Source: Paratinospora sagittata (taxonomy: Eukaryota; Streptophyta; Magnoliopsida; Ranunculales; Menispermaceae). From it: a stretch of 64,000 nt of DNA. Where the stretch lies: contig CM069600.1 in NCBI GenBank assembly GCA_035771175.1, forward strand, positions 8,827,729-8,891,728, in the 5' to 3' direction. Within the stretch, counting starts at the first letter, position 1. Every line of letters starts with the position of its first letter. The notes under the pieces were generated by a model that ran no database searches, was not told the DNA's origin, and saw only the letters and a list, made by a program, of their open reading frames with translations. The position numbers and the translations under genes were made by a program. Positions 22,734 through 32,207 of this stretch are shown piece by piece.

Positions 22734-24402
22734 AATTTTTTTGAGGGGCCACCACTCCTTGCAAGGAGATAAAGCCCAATCCTAACATTAATAATAATAT
22801 TACAAATATATCTTATATCTTAAAAAAGAGAATCTTTTTAGGGGCTTCTTCTACTTGTATGGGGGAAGAAATCCCATGAGTTAAAACACAACAATAGAGT
22901 AAACGGGAAGGGAGCGTTCCTTCTCTATAAAACCTAGGAGCCCTCCCTTCACTCTTTAGTCTTTATTTCTAGTTATGTTGTTTGTGTGGGACTGAAGGGG
23001 AGTGGTGAGCTACTTAGTTGGGACTAAAAGGGGAGGCTTTAGTCCACATCAATTGTGGGTAAAAGGGGGCACTCTCCTCCTTTGTGAAAACTCAAGTACC
23101 TCTCCCATTCTCTTTTTACTCTTTTGTCTTTGTTTCTAGTTTTATGTGTTCTACTCATTAGGAGTCCCAAGAATTTTTTTTCTTTGATATTATTTCAATT
23201 ATCTTTATACATGTACAATTTTATTATTATACCTCACCTTTCATTATTGTACCAGGGGAGTCTAATAATTAAGATATACCATAGGGTAGATAGGATTAGT
23301 TTGTAGATTAAAATACAAACCTGATCACCTAACTGACCCCATGGAATAGAAATTCAAACATAATTCTCCAAATCTTCATCGAATTTTATCGATTCTTTAG
23401 TATTATTTACTTTTCAAATACAAAGTAAATAAAATCTACTCTAACTTTAACTTTTATTAAAACATATTACTAAATAACAAAAGTATATGAGATTAGAGTA
23501 CAATTTCATAAGTAATGGATAAAAACTAAAGAATCATTGAAGGAAGAAGCAAAATAAAAATTTAGAAAACTCTATTTTAAAATGAAAATGAACAACTAAT
23601 CATATTTTATAATTTGATGAGTTTTAAGTGTAATTATGTTTGTTTCAACATATTTAAAATGAAAATGAACAACTAATCATATTTTATAATTAATGTTTCA
23701 ACATTAATTGACATATTGATTGTTTCATGCTATCTTTGTCGTAGCCTTCACAACAAAGATCGATTAGAAATTTGATTTCACTCAGAATTTAGGTCGCATA
23801 CTTAACTGAACTCAACTAAGTCTTTTTAGTTTTTACAACTACATGTGGTCAACTACATGAATCTACTTCCTCTTCTCCACTTTATCAGTGAAATCAACAT
23901 CTAAATTACATGCAGTTATATCTTTCTTAATTAAATATGTTCATGTTATTTCAGGTCTTCCTCTACCTTTATCATTATCATGTATTGTTAATATGTTACT
24001 CTTCCGAAGTGGGCCATTTTAAAGGTCTTTGTTGTATGTGTCCAAACTACCTTAATTATTTTTCTCTCATTTTATCTTTAATTGGAACTGCTCCTACTAT
24101 TTCTCGAATATGTATGTTTTTTATTCTATTTTTTAATGTTTACCACATCTATCTTAACATGCGCTTTTTTGTTATACTTAATTTGTTCATATATTGTTTC
24201 TTTATTGCCACTACATTCTGTCCCATATAGCATAGCTGGCCTAATAGAAGTTTTAGGTCGCTTAAAAATTTGAGATTAATATGGGGAAGTTCATTTCTAC
24301 GTAAACAAAGTCCATGTTTCTATTAGGACACGTTAAAACACATATTATACATTTAGAACATCAAATCATTGCATGACAAGAATGACATCTCTACTTTTGC
24401 AG
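22729..24402. other. Intron sequence upstream of cyclase exon C
   Basis: AT-rich, no gene. A 36-bp segment AAAATGAAAATGAACAACTA... occurs twice, at about 23578 and 23656. Two imperfect copies of a stretch with 'ctctttagtctttatttctagtt' words occur at about 22950 and 23110. Confidence 0.4.
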
Positions 24403-24516
24403 GTTTTGGATATGCTCGCATGTTGGGTGGAGGATCCCACCTCAGATGCATTCAAATTTCATCTTGCAAGGATCCCAGATCACTTGTGGGTTGCTGAAGA
24501 TGGAATGAAAATGCAG
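24403..24516 (+). CDS. Oxidosqualene cyclase, exon C (partial gene)
   Basis: 38 codons in phase 0: [20 protein letters not shown] and on to [11 protein letters not shown]. This is the conserved oxidosqualene-cyclase segment that directly follows the [11 protein letters not shown] exon. Acceptor TTGCAG precedes 24403 and donor GT follows at 24517. Reading frame and phase fit exon B exactly. The next expected exon, starting around 'SFGSQLWDT', was not found between 24517 and the assembly gap, nor by eye beyond it. A Copia element starts about 700 bp downstream and runs into the gap. The catalytic DCTAE exon is therefore missing from the window. Confidence 0.9.
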
Positions 24517-25214
24517 GTTTGGAAACCATGTTTTCTATGATATTTCTTGTTTATTTTATTTATGAGTCTTTGTTTTCTATCACATTCAATATCCTAGATG
24601 ATGAGTTTTGAGAATTCTCGGTTGCATTTATAAAAATAATAAAATCACAAACGCAATAAAGACACATCATTCCCTAAATCAAAGCCAAGATTGTTGATCC
24701 TTGATCTTTCACCAATTAGTTTAGTAATGTTTTAACTTCCATATTTCTTTTCTTATGTGGTACCCTCTTTACAAGTGTTCTTGTTTGATCTCACTCGAGT
24801 AAATGAAAATGCTACCCTAAAATGGCAGCTTATTAGTGTTTTACTTTATTGGGGCTAAAAGCCAGACTTAGCAGCAAAAATGAATGAATACAAGTTATGG
24901 TAGTTTAGTGGAATTCAAGGTTCTCTTATCAATCTCACTAACATATAGTTGATCAATTTCTTAAGAACATGTTACAGTGCCACAAAGATTTAAGGTGTAC
25001 AACTAATGTACAAAATCTGAAGCTATCGCTAAGTACCTAAATAACCATGTAAGGACTTAGATGAGAAAAAAAAAAAGGCTTACCTAGTACACAAGGCTTC
25101 CGCCATTACAAGGTTTAGGGAAGGGATGATCTACACCGCCTCATCTCCACATTGGAGAGGTTGTTCTAGATTTTCACCAATGACCTTCAAGTCATAATGG
25201 AGCAACCTCAACCA
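24517..25214. other. Intron sequence downstream of cyclase exon C
   Basis: Follows the GT donor. No further cyclase exon recognised up to the start of the second Copia element. Confidence 0.5.
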
Positions 25215-25428
25215 TGTTACGGAGATAATTTAGGATCAGAGAATATTTGATTTGTGATATTTTAGGGATGTTTTCTATTAAAGCAAGATTGTAAATAGCA
25301 GATAATTAGGTTGTAAATAGGGATGATACTTATTTTGTACACCGGCAAATATGGCAACTTTGATGTACATTCTGTTCTATATAATGAAAGGAAACCCTAA
25401 GGAAAGGGCATTCAGACCAATTTTAACA
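25215..25428 (+). repeat. 5' LTR of second Copia element
   Basis: 214 bp, TGTTA...TAACA. Contains CTATATAAT (about 25377). Followed without spacer by the tRNA-Met primer binding site. Confidence 0.8.
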
Positions 25429-25839
25429 TGGTATCAGAGCCCCTACTCGGATATTCATCTCTGTGGTCTCAATCCTTCGTGTGTGACGAGAAAAGAATTT
25501 CTTTTCTGTTTCTGCAAGTTCCATCTTGCTCCTGGATCATCACACTTTGTGGGTTCACTATTTTGTGGTTGTCGACGATTGGTTTTGGGGTAGAGAATCG
25601 TTCTCTCTTGCGGGTTCTCTGTTTTTTTTTTGGTGGTTCTCTCTCGGTGGCTGGGTGTCCATCGGCCTTCTCTGTGGCAGTCAACGCTTCTGTGGTGGTG
25701 GCCGACCGTTTCTGTAGTGGTTGCGAGGTGGTCGTCAACCTCTGTAACGTCGGTTCTGGGTGCGACTTCATCGAACTGTGATTTCGATCAACAGAATTAT
25801 TTTTTTTCTCTTGCTGTGGCTGTCTGAATTTTTTTTATC

Positions 25840-27319
25840 ATGTCAATTGAGAATACTATTGTTCGCTTCACTGGCAAGAATTTTCCTACATGGGAATTTC
25901 AATTTAAGATGTTTTTGAAAGGGAAGGAATTATCAACCCATATTGATAGTTCTATTCAAGTTTCCACTGATGAAAACGAACTTGCCCAAAGGGAGGTCAA
26001 AGATGCTAAGGTGATCTCCTTCCTATTGGGAACGATTGAGCCCCATCTTGTCACCAATCTTCGGTGTTTTCCTACGGCTCAGGCTATGTGGGACTATCTA
26101 CAGCGTGTTTATCATCAAGACCACAGCGCTCGAAAATTTCAATTGGAATTGGAAATTAGCAATTTCAATCATGGTAATTTGACTATTGAGCAATTTTATT
26201 CTGGTTTTATTAATCTTTGGGGCGAGTATTCTGCTATTGTTCATTCTAAGGTTCCCGCTACGGCACTCGCGACTCTTCAAGCGGTTCATGTTGAGAGTCA
26301 GCGTGATCAATTCTTGATGAAGCTTCGACCTGAATTTGAGCCTATTAGAGCCGGTTTATTGAACCGTAATCTGGTTCCCTCTTTGGATATTTGTTTGGGA
26401 GATTTACTGCGTGAAGAACAACGGTTATCCACTCAGATGAGTATGACTTCTGAGAAGGTTGTTTCTAAAGTTGTGACTGTAGCCTATGCGGCACAAGGGA
26501 AAGGAAAGAACACAGTGCAATGTTTCAGTTGCAAGGAGTTCGGTCATATTGCTCGCAATTGTCCTAAGAAAGTTTGCAACTACTGCAAGAAAGAGGGTCA
26601 TATCATCAAAGAATGTCAAGTGCGGCCTTAGAATCGCCAATCCCAAGCCTTTCAAGCTGTTGCTCAGCCATCGCCTTCTTCTGCGCCCCCCACTCTAAGC
26701 ACTGATTCATCTGTTCTCACACCTGCCACGGTCCAACAGATGATTGTGTCCGCTTTTACGGCTTTAGGCCTGCAAGGTACGGGTACTAACTCCACTTCTT
26801 CTTGGATTGTTGATTCGGGCACTTCTAATCATATGACTGGTCGTACGATTGATTTCCATGATGTTCGTAAGTATGGAGGCACGCAAAATATTCAGATTGC
26901 TGATGGCAGTACTCTTCCTATCACTGTTGTTGGTAATTTGGGTTCTTCATTCCAACATATTTTTGTCTCTCCTGGATTATCTACCAATTTGATTTATGTT
27001 GGACAATTGGTGGATCATAACTGTGATGTTCATTTTTCTCATGGTGGTTGTCTTGTGCAGGATCAAGTGTCGGGGACGGTGATCGCAAAGGGGCCTAAAG
27101 TGGGACGTTTATTTCCTTTACAATTTTCTATTCCTAGTGTCATTTCTTTTGCATGTACGGCTACTGCCAATAATACTGAAGTCTGGCATAAGAAATTGGG
27201 TCACCCCAATTCTGTTGTCTTGACTCATCTTCTGAAACATGGTTTTTTGGGCAAAAACGATTCATTTAATTCTTCTCCTGTTTCTTTTGATTGTGCTACT
27301 TGTCGTCTTGGTAAAAGTA
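25840..27319 (+). pseudogene. Copia gag-protease-integrase N-terminus, one in-frame stop, truncated by gap
   Basis: One frame from 25840 (MSIENTIVRFTGKNFPTWEF) through the gag fold, two successive zinc knuckles (CFSCKEFGHIARNC and CNYCKKEGHIIKEC, about 26521-26620), protease SWIVDSGTSNHMTG (about 26800) and the integrase zinc-binding HKKLGHPN...CATCRLGK (about 27187-27315). A single TAG at 26629-26631 interrupts it; the neighbouring reading suggests a Gln codon was lost. The frame is otherwise intact up to the N run. Two knuckles rather than one distinguish it from the element at 13172. Confidence 0.88.
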
Positions 27320-27419
27320 NNNNNNNNNNNNNNNNNNNNNNNNNNNNNNNNNNNNNNNNNNNNNNNNNNNNNNNNNNNNNNNNNNNNNNNNNNNNNNNNN
27401 NNNNNNNNNNNNNNNNNNN
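27320..27419. other. Assembly gap (100 N)
   Basis: Exactly 100 N, the conventional size for a gap of unknown length. Adjacency of the two sides, and orientation of one relative to the other, is not shown by sequence. Confidence 0.99.
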
Positions 27420-27771
27420 AACGAAGCCCAAAAAGATTGTTTGAAAAAACACCTTTTGAATCAACACGTTTGGTTTTATAGTTTTGCGAAAATAGAGAAA
27501 TGATTTGATTTTAGAAATCACTTTATAGTATCACACAGGTGTTTTTTTTATATATATTTAAAATGATTTGAGTGTATGTATTTATAGTTTAAAAATGAGT
27601 ATTAGTCGTTAAATACAAAAATATGGTCGCTAGGGGTTTAAAATTTAAAATTTTGACCATTGGAATTGTCTCAACAGTTATTATTGTGCTACTCTGCTGT
27701 GCTAGTACATCGTTCGAAAGGACTGAAGTACAAAAACCCAAAAGCCTAGACATTAGCGTGTTATGTAAACA

Positions 27772-27866
27772 ACATATTGTGTTATATAGCATGGTTGGCC
27801 TAATAGCACTAATACGGAACATATTGTGTTATATAGCATGGTTGGCCTAATAGCACTAATACGGAT
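27772..27866. repeat. 47-bp tandem repeat, two units
   Basis: The segment containing 'attgtgttatatagcatggt' and ending 'gcactaatacgga' occurs twice in a row. Lies in the part of copy A that copy B lacks. Confidence 0.85.
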
Positions 27867-28064
27867 GAATTTTTCTTAAGATTATGTTGAATGTGTTATG
27901 TATATTACATGTACTAATGTATGCAAGCGTTGTACATTATTTTAATTTTTATCAATTTAAATTTATTAGCAATAATATAGTTGTTTAAGGAAAAAAGCAT
28001 ATTTTAGAATATTAAAACATTTCTAGTATAAACTTTATATTATTAGATTAAAAATTAACAGTGG

Positions 28065-28225
28065 GTTGATTTAGTGATTAGATGCAAATCGCACTTATCC
28101 TGAAGGTTTCGAGTTCGCATCACTTTCCACCACTTATTGGCCAATAATGTTTTTAAGTATTTGTGATCGTGTTCTAAAAGAATTAGGATGACATGTATAA
28201 GTATCTACTACCAACTGAGCTCAAT
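28065..28225 (+). mobile_element. Possible SINE (tRNA-like boxes)
   Basis: TTAGTGATTAGATGC resembles a pol III A box, and 30-40 bp later GGTTTCGAGTTCGCATC resembles a B box. The tail is followed by a TA run. Copy B keeps only the first few bases (TTTAGTGGTTAAC). No clear target-site duplication. Confidence 0.4.
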
Positions 28226-28855
28226 ATATATATATATATATTAGATTGGATAGAAAATTATTCGATGCCATTAAGTTATTTATATATCTTTTTTATTTAG
28301 CTTATCTACCCTTTTCTTGCCATTAAGTGTAAAAGGATATTGTAAAGGTTCTTTCTCAACTTTAAAAATGATGTGTGCCTACTTGATTTACACTTTTGAA
28401 GTGAAATTAAAAAGTAGTACCACAAAGCTAGAAAATGACTCTTTTTTATTTATTTTTCAAGTGGTGTCCCCGCCTTTAGGACGAGACTAATTTACGTTTG
28501 AGCACTATAGGAACATTAGGCAGCTCTCCCAAATGGGCGCGACTAAGCTAGAAAGTGATCTTTTACTTGAGCATTAGAAGGCATATAGGCTAACACAATA
28601 ACAATACTAAAACGTTACTTTCTCACAATAGCTATTGTTTCCTTATTTGTCCAAATTCTAATATACTTATTTGAGTGAAAGAGGGACTACATATTGAAAT
28701 GGTGAAAAGGACATTACTTGTACTTTGTACTAAGAGTGGATTGTGTTTTCGAGCAGAAAAATTGATTATTTAGGTTTTTTTTTTCTCTCCGTGAGGATTG
28801 TGAATCTACTGTTGCGTGGTCTTATCCTTGGATCTAGTGGGGTGGTCTTCAAAAT

Positions 28856-29594
28856 ATGGATGAGGATCTTGAAAAAGTTCTCAAAAGCTTCTCGCTCACG
28901 AGTGAGGACGCTAAGGAGTTTGGGGTACCAATTGAACTGAAGGAGCAAAACATCATTGCAAGTAAACTCAACATTTTGGGTAAGCTTTGCACAATCAAAC
29001 GTTTTAGCCAGACGGGGATAAAAGAAAGTTTGGTGAGATCATGGGCTATCAACTCAGATGTAAAGTTTACCGAGATTGAGGCCAACCTTTTCCAAGTCTT
29101 CTTCATGATGATAAAGCCATGCATTTCGTTCTTAACAATGGGCCATGGTTGTATAAGGACCATGTCTTTGTGACCAAACCATGGGAGCCATCTATTGATC
29201 CTAGGAACATTTCTTTTGACTTCTGCAAACTATGGGTGCAATTCTATGGTATTCCCCTAAATTGCAAAGGCCCTGGTCTGCTTAAAATCTTAGGCCAGAT
29301 AGTGGGTCGTATTATTAAGATAGAAGATAGTTTGAGGTGGAGCGGTGTGGAATAGAGAAAGTATATGCAGGCAAGGATAGAGGTGTCGATCAACAAACCT
29401 CTTTTTAGGGGTTTGATTATTAATAATGAAGGTATTAAGACTTGGACGTGGTTAAAGTATGAAAGATTGTCGGTTTTTTGCCATGTTTGTGGATGCCTCA
29501 ACCATGAAGAGTCATTTTGTAAGGTGTAGAGAGGTGGAGATAAAACCGACAATGGGGATGATGCCCCATATGGTGAATGGCTCAGAGCTCCTAA
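28856..29594 (+). pseudogene. LINE ORF1 fragment (DUF4283 plus zinc knuckle), copy A
   Basis: Encodes 'MDEDLEKVLKSFSLTSED', then after a frame change 'MHFVLNNGPWLYKDHVFVTK', 'LWVQFYGIPLNC' and the knuckle start 'CHVCGCLNHEESFC'. This is the DUF4283/zf-CCHC layout of plant LINE ORF1 (RNA binding). Lesions: a frameshift near 29108 and a TAG at 29353-29355, both shared with copy B, plus a private TAG near 29528. It ends where the duplication ends. Confidence 0.82.
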
Positions 29595-29883
29595 TGAGAT
29601 GCTAATGCTAAGTTAGTCGTGTTTATTAAAAATTGTAATTGATTTATTTTTTTTCTGAAATAATGGTAATTGATTGGGTTTAGACAACACTTTATGTTAA
29701 ACAACCTATATTGTATTAATTTTAAATTCAAATACATCACTTATGTCTAAACCCAATTTGATTTTAAAATAGGACCATCAGTTATGTTTGAATTTAAGTA
29801 TTTTATTTTTCTTATTGCAATAAATTAATCAAAATAATTAAATCTGATGAAAGATACTTAAATTTTAAATTTTTGAATAAGTT

Positions 29884-29957
29884 GGCCTATTAGCTCAGTT
29901 GGTTAGAGCGTCGTGCTAATAACACGAAGGTCGCAGGTTCGAGACCTGCATGGGCCA
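29884..29957 (+). tRNA. tRNA-Ile (anticodon AAU)
   Basis: 74 nt. Acceptor stem GGCCTAT pairs with ATGGGCC (one T-G wobble), discriminator base A. D arm with GCTCAGTTGGTTAGAGC. Anticodon stem TCGTG/CACGA is fully paired with loop CTAATAA, anticodon AAT at 29918-29920. T arm GCAGG-TTCGAGA-CCTGC carries the B box GGTTCGAGACC. No intron and no encoded CCA. A T5 run at 29971-29975 is a pol III terminator. The fold is intact, so it is probably a working nuclear gene in spite of its repeat-rich surroundings. Confidence 0.96.
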
Positions 29958-29970
29958 ATTGACATAATTA

Positions 29971-29975
29971 TTTTT
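29971..29975 (+). terminator. RNA polymerase III terminator of tRNA-Ile
   Basis: TTTTT 14 bases after the tRNA 3' end. Confidence 0.8.
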
Positions 29976-30303
29976 CTTGATCTTTTGGAAAAAATTTAGT
30001 TGAGTTTTATCTCTTTCTTTCTATTAATTTATAAAGTATTTATATAGTAATCTTTATTTAAAATATTAACTAGTAATTAGGAAATAATTTAAAAAATCTC
30101 AAAAGAAATATTAAATAATTTAATATTTATAGATAAAGTATTTTCTCTATTAATTAATAATTTATAAATAAATATTAAATAATTTATAAAGTATTAATGG
30201 ATGGTGAGATTTCCATTTCATTTCATGCATTACTTGTAAAATAAAGGGCCCTGCAGTTGTTATTGAAGATATTTTGATGGGGTAAGTCAAACTTTGATGT
30301 AAC
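29976..30303. other. AT-rich spacer, no gene
   Basis: Many TTTATAAAT/AATTTAT words; nothing else seen. Ends at the target-site duplication of the following LINE. Confidence 0.5.
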
Positions 30304-30318
30304 AAGTATACATGCAAA
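30304..30318. repeat. Left target-site duplication of LINE 30319-32192
   Basis: AAGTATACATGCAAA, identical to 32193-32207. Confidence 0.9.
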
Positions 30319-32192
30319 AGTGACCCTATGTCGCCTTTTCTTTTCACCTTGATTGTTGATGTCATACCTAAAGCTTGCTCTTCTTCTACTATCAAAGGGT
30401 TTTCTATTGGCAAAAATTAAGTTGTAGTGTCTCATCTCTAATTTGCAGATGATACGCTCTTTTTGCTTCAGGGCAAGGAGGTGAATGTAGAGAATGTCAT
30501 ATGTCTGCTTCAAGGATTTTGTCTTTTTTCTGGCCTAAATGTGAACATTATGAAGGGTCAAATTGCAGGGATTAATATTGATCACAATGTGTTGGCTAGG
30601 TTGGCCTCAAAAGTTGGATGTTCCATTCGTTCGTGGCCTTTAAACTACCTTGATATGCCTCTTGGAGGTAATCCTTTGTCGAAAACTTTCTGGGATCCTG
30701 TTGTCTCCAAGATCTCGAGAAGATTAGATGGGTGGAAAAGAGGTTTCCTCTCGAGAGGTGGAAGGCTTGTTCTCATCAGCTAAGTGTTAGAAGCAATCCC
30801 AACATATTATTTATCTCTGCTCTGCATCCCATGTGGTGTTGCCAAAACATTGAGAAGAAAATTAAAGCTTTCTTTTGGAAAGGAATTGACAAGAGTGATG
30901 GAACGCACTTGATCGAGTGGAAAATGGTTCAAAGGCCTGCGAGTAAGGGTGGTTTGGACATTGGCAACATCTTGCTTTGGAACAAGGCACTTTGTGCAAA
31001 ATGGTTTGTGGAGGTTACATAAGTAGAATCAAACTTTCTGGGCACAGGTTATCATTAGTAAATTTGGGCTTGTTGAATTTTGTAGAAGAATTGTCCCACC
31101 ATTAAAGCCACATTTCGTACCCCTTGGAAGTATGTAACATCGTTGCTCCCTAATGTTTTTCCTCATCTTGTTCCAAATCTAGGGGATGGCCAAACATTTA
31201 GGTTTTGGGAAGATCGATGGCTCAGTAATGATCCTCTTGCTGAGATCTTTCCTAGGCTTACCATATTTCACCTTATCCTAACTATTCAGTCGCCCACTTC
31301 CTCGTGCATTATGCTCAATAGTCAACTATCCATTGGAACCTCTTTCTCCCAAACTCCCTTACTGTGGGCTAACATTCCTAGTTATCGTATTTGCTTACAC
31401 TTCTTAACCAAGTTCGTCCTTCCTTAAGCCAAGATAGGTTTATATGGAGTTTTCATTCATCTGGTATTTTCTTTGGCCATTCTTTCTTTCATTCGCTTAT
31501 TGATGATGTTAACATCCCTCCCTTCCCATATGCACATTTTATTTAGAAAGGTCATGTCCCCTCCAAAATTAAAGTGTTTTGGTGGATCATGGGTCATAAC
31601 AAGCTTAATATGGGTGACTCCCTTCAAAAAAGATTACCTCATATATCATTACTACCCCATTGTTGTTCTCTACGTTTGAGGAATGCAGATAATGATGATC
31701 ATGTTTTCTTCATATGTTCATTTTCAGCTAAGTTATGGAAAAAAGGGCATGCGAGGTTGGGGGACAAGTTCTTGATTGCAAGATCGGTTAATGAGTACTT
31801 CTTTATGACTAATGTCCACGGTTTGCAAGGAAGAAATATTGACGTAATGAGATCAGCCTCCTTGGCAATGCTTTGGATGATTTGGCTTAAACGAAACAAG
31901 CGAATTTTTTATGGTGTGGCTAGAAATGCAGAGAATCTTTGGAATGATATCGTGATCTTAGCGAGTTCTTGGTTGGTGGCTTTCAAAATCAATGGGGCAT
32001 TTTCTATAAATGACTGGGTTAGAAGATGGGAACATTGTATGTTTGGAGGAGTTTTGCTGTGATTTTAGTTTTTGTTCTGGTTGGTGAGTTTTGTGTTTTA
32101 TTGTGTTGGGTGAGTACCTCTGGTACTTCTCCCCTATGATGTAAACTTGTTTCCTTTTCATAATATATTGTTTATTTCTCTTCAAAAAAAAA
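30319..32192 (+). mobile_element. 5'-truncated LINE with perfect 15-bp target-site duplication
   Basis: Begins inside the reverse transcriptase (DPMSPFLFTLIVDV), with the catalytic FADDT at about 30442-30456, then thumb 'RRLDGWKRGFLSRGGRLVLI', and the zinc-binding tail (about 31560-32060). It ends in a short 3' UTR and poly-A (32184-32194). AAGTATACATGCAAA stands at 30304-30318 and again at 32193-32207. The flanking A's make the exact edge uncertain by a base or two. Stops at 30781 and several frame changes show it is dead. 5' truncation with a poly-A tail is classic target-primed insertion. Confidence 0.93.
30322..32062 (+). pseudogene. LINE reverse transcriptase C-terminal part and zinc-binding tail (broken)
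   Basis: Open stretches 30463-30783, 30732-31022, 31143-31427, 31473-31679 and 31574-32062 in changing frames together read as reverse transcriptase from the FADD box to the zinc-binding tail (motifs KVKCFGG-like 'PPKLKCFGGSWV', 'NADNDDHVFFICSFSAKLW', 'AMLWMIWLKRNKRIF'). Confidence 0.82.
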
Positions 32193-32207
32193 AAGTATAC
32201 ATGCAAA
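32193..32207. repeat. Right target-site duplication of LINE 30319-32192
   Basis: AAGTATACATGCAAA directly after the poly-A, identical to 30304-30318. Confidence 0.9.

Larger units (their letters stand above)
4044..24402 (+). other. Inferred 20.4 kb intron of the oxidosqualene cyclase gene
   Basis: Exon B ends with ...SVEK in phase 0 and the next exon of the family ([12 protein letters not shown]...) begins at 24403 on the same strand in the same phase. In known cyclases these two segments are contiguous, so the 20,359 bp between them reads as one intron. It holds a LINE, a 2-kb solo-LTR-like element, a nested pair of LTR retrotransposons and several MITEs. Whether such a transcript is spliced cannot be seen from sequence. 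The alternative is that the gene was broken by the insertions. Confidence 0.7.
25215..27319 (+). mobile_element. Second Copia element, 5' part, running into assembly gap
   Basis: The 5' LTR at 25215-25428 starts TGTTACGG and ends TTTTAACA. It is followed immediately by the primer binding site TGGTATCAGAGCCCC (25429). Gag begins at 25840, and protease and the integrase zinc-binding start follow up to the N run. The 3' part, including integrase core, reverse transcriptase and 3' LTR, is absent on the other side of the gap, where unrelated sequence starts. A mostly open frame with one in-frame stop suggests a fairly young insertion. Confidence 0.9.
27421..29594 (+). repeat. Segmental duplication, copy A (with LINE ORF1 fragment)
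   Basis: Matches copy B (34124-36328) in blocks: 27421-27475 with 34124-34178, 27988-28080 with 34183-34276, about 28150-28210 with 34285-34345, and continuously 28327-29594 with 35057-36328. By eye the last block differs at only a few percent of positions. Copy A has about 510 bp of extra sequence (27476-27987) and copy B about 690 bp (about 34363-35056). Copy A stops abruptly inside the LINE, where copy B continues. Confidence 0.88.

Noticed and set aside
20921..24273. Several 60-100-codon plus-strand frames in the large intron
   Set aside because: Hydrophobic or low-complexity translations of T-rich DNA, no domain, no codon pattern.
24600..24620. Possible next cyclase exon (reading SFENSR after exon C)
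   Set aside because: Does not continue as the expected SFGSQLWDT segment and has no acceptor with matching phase.
25469..25771. 100-codon minus-strand frame and overlapping plus frames before the Copia gag
   Set aside because: Lies in the leader between primer binding site and gag of the second Copia element; composition is ordinary and no family is recognised.
29008..29600. A host gene encoding a zinc-knuckle protein
   Set aside because: DUF4283 plus zinc knuckle is the ORF1 layout of plant LINEs, and copy B continues directly into endonuclease and reverse transcriptase.
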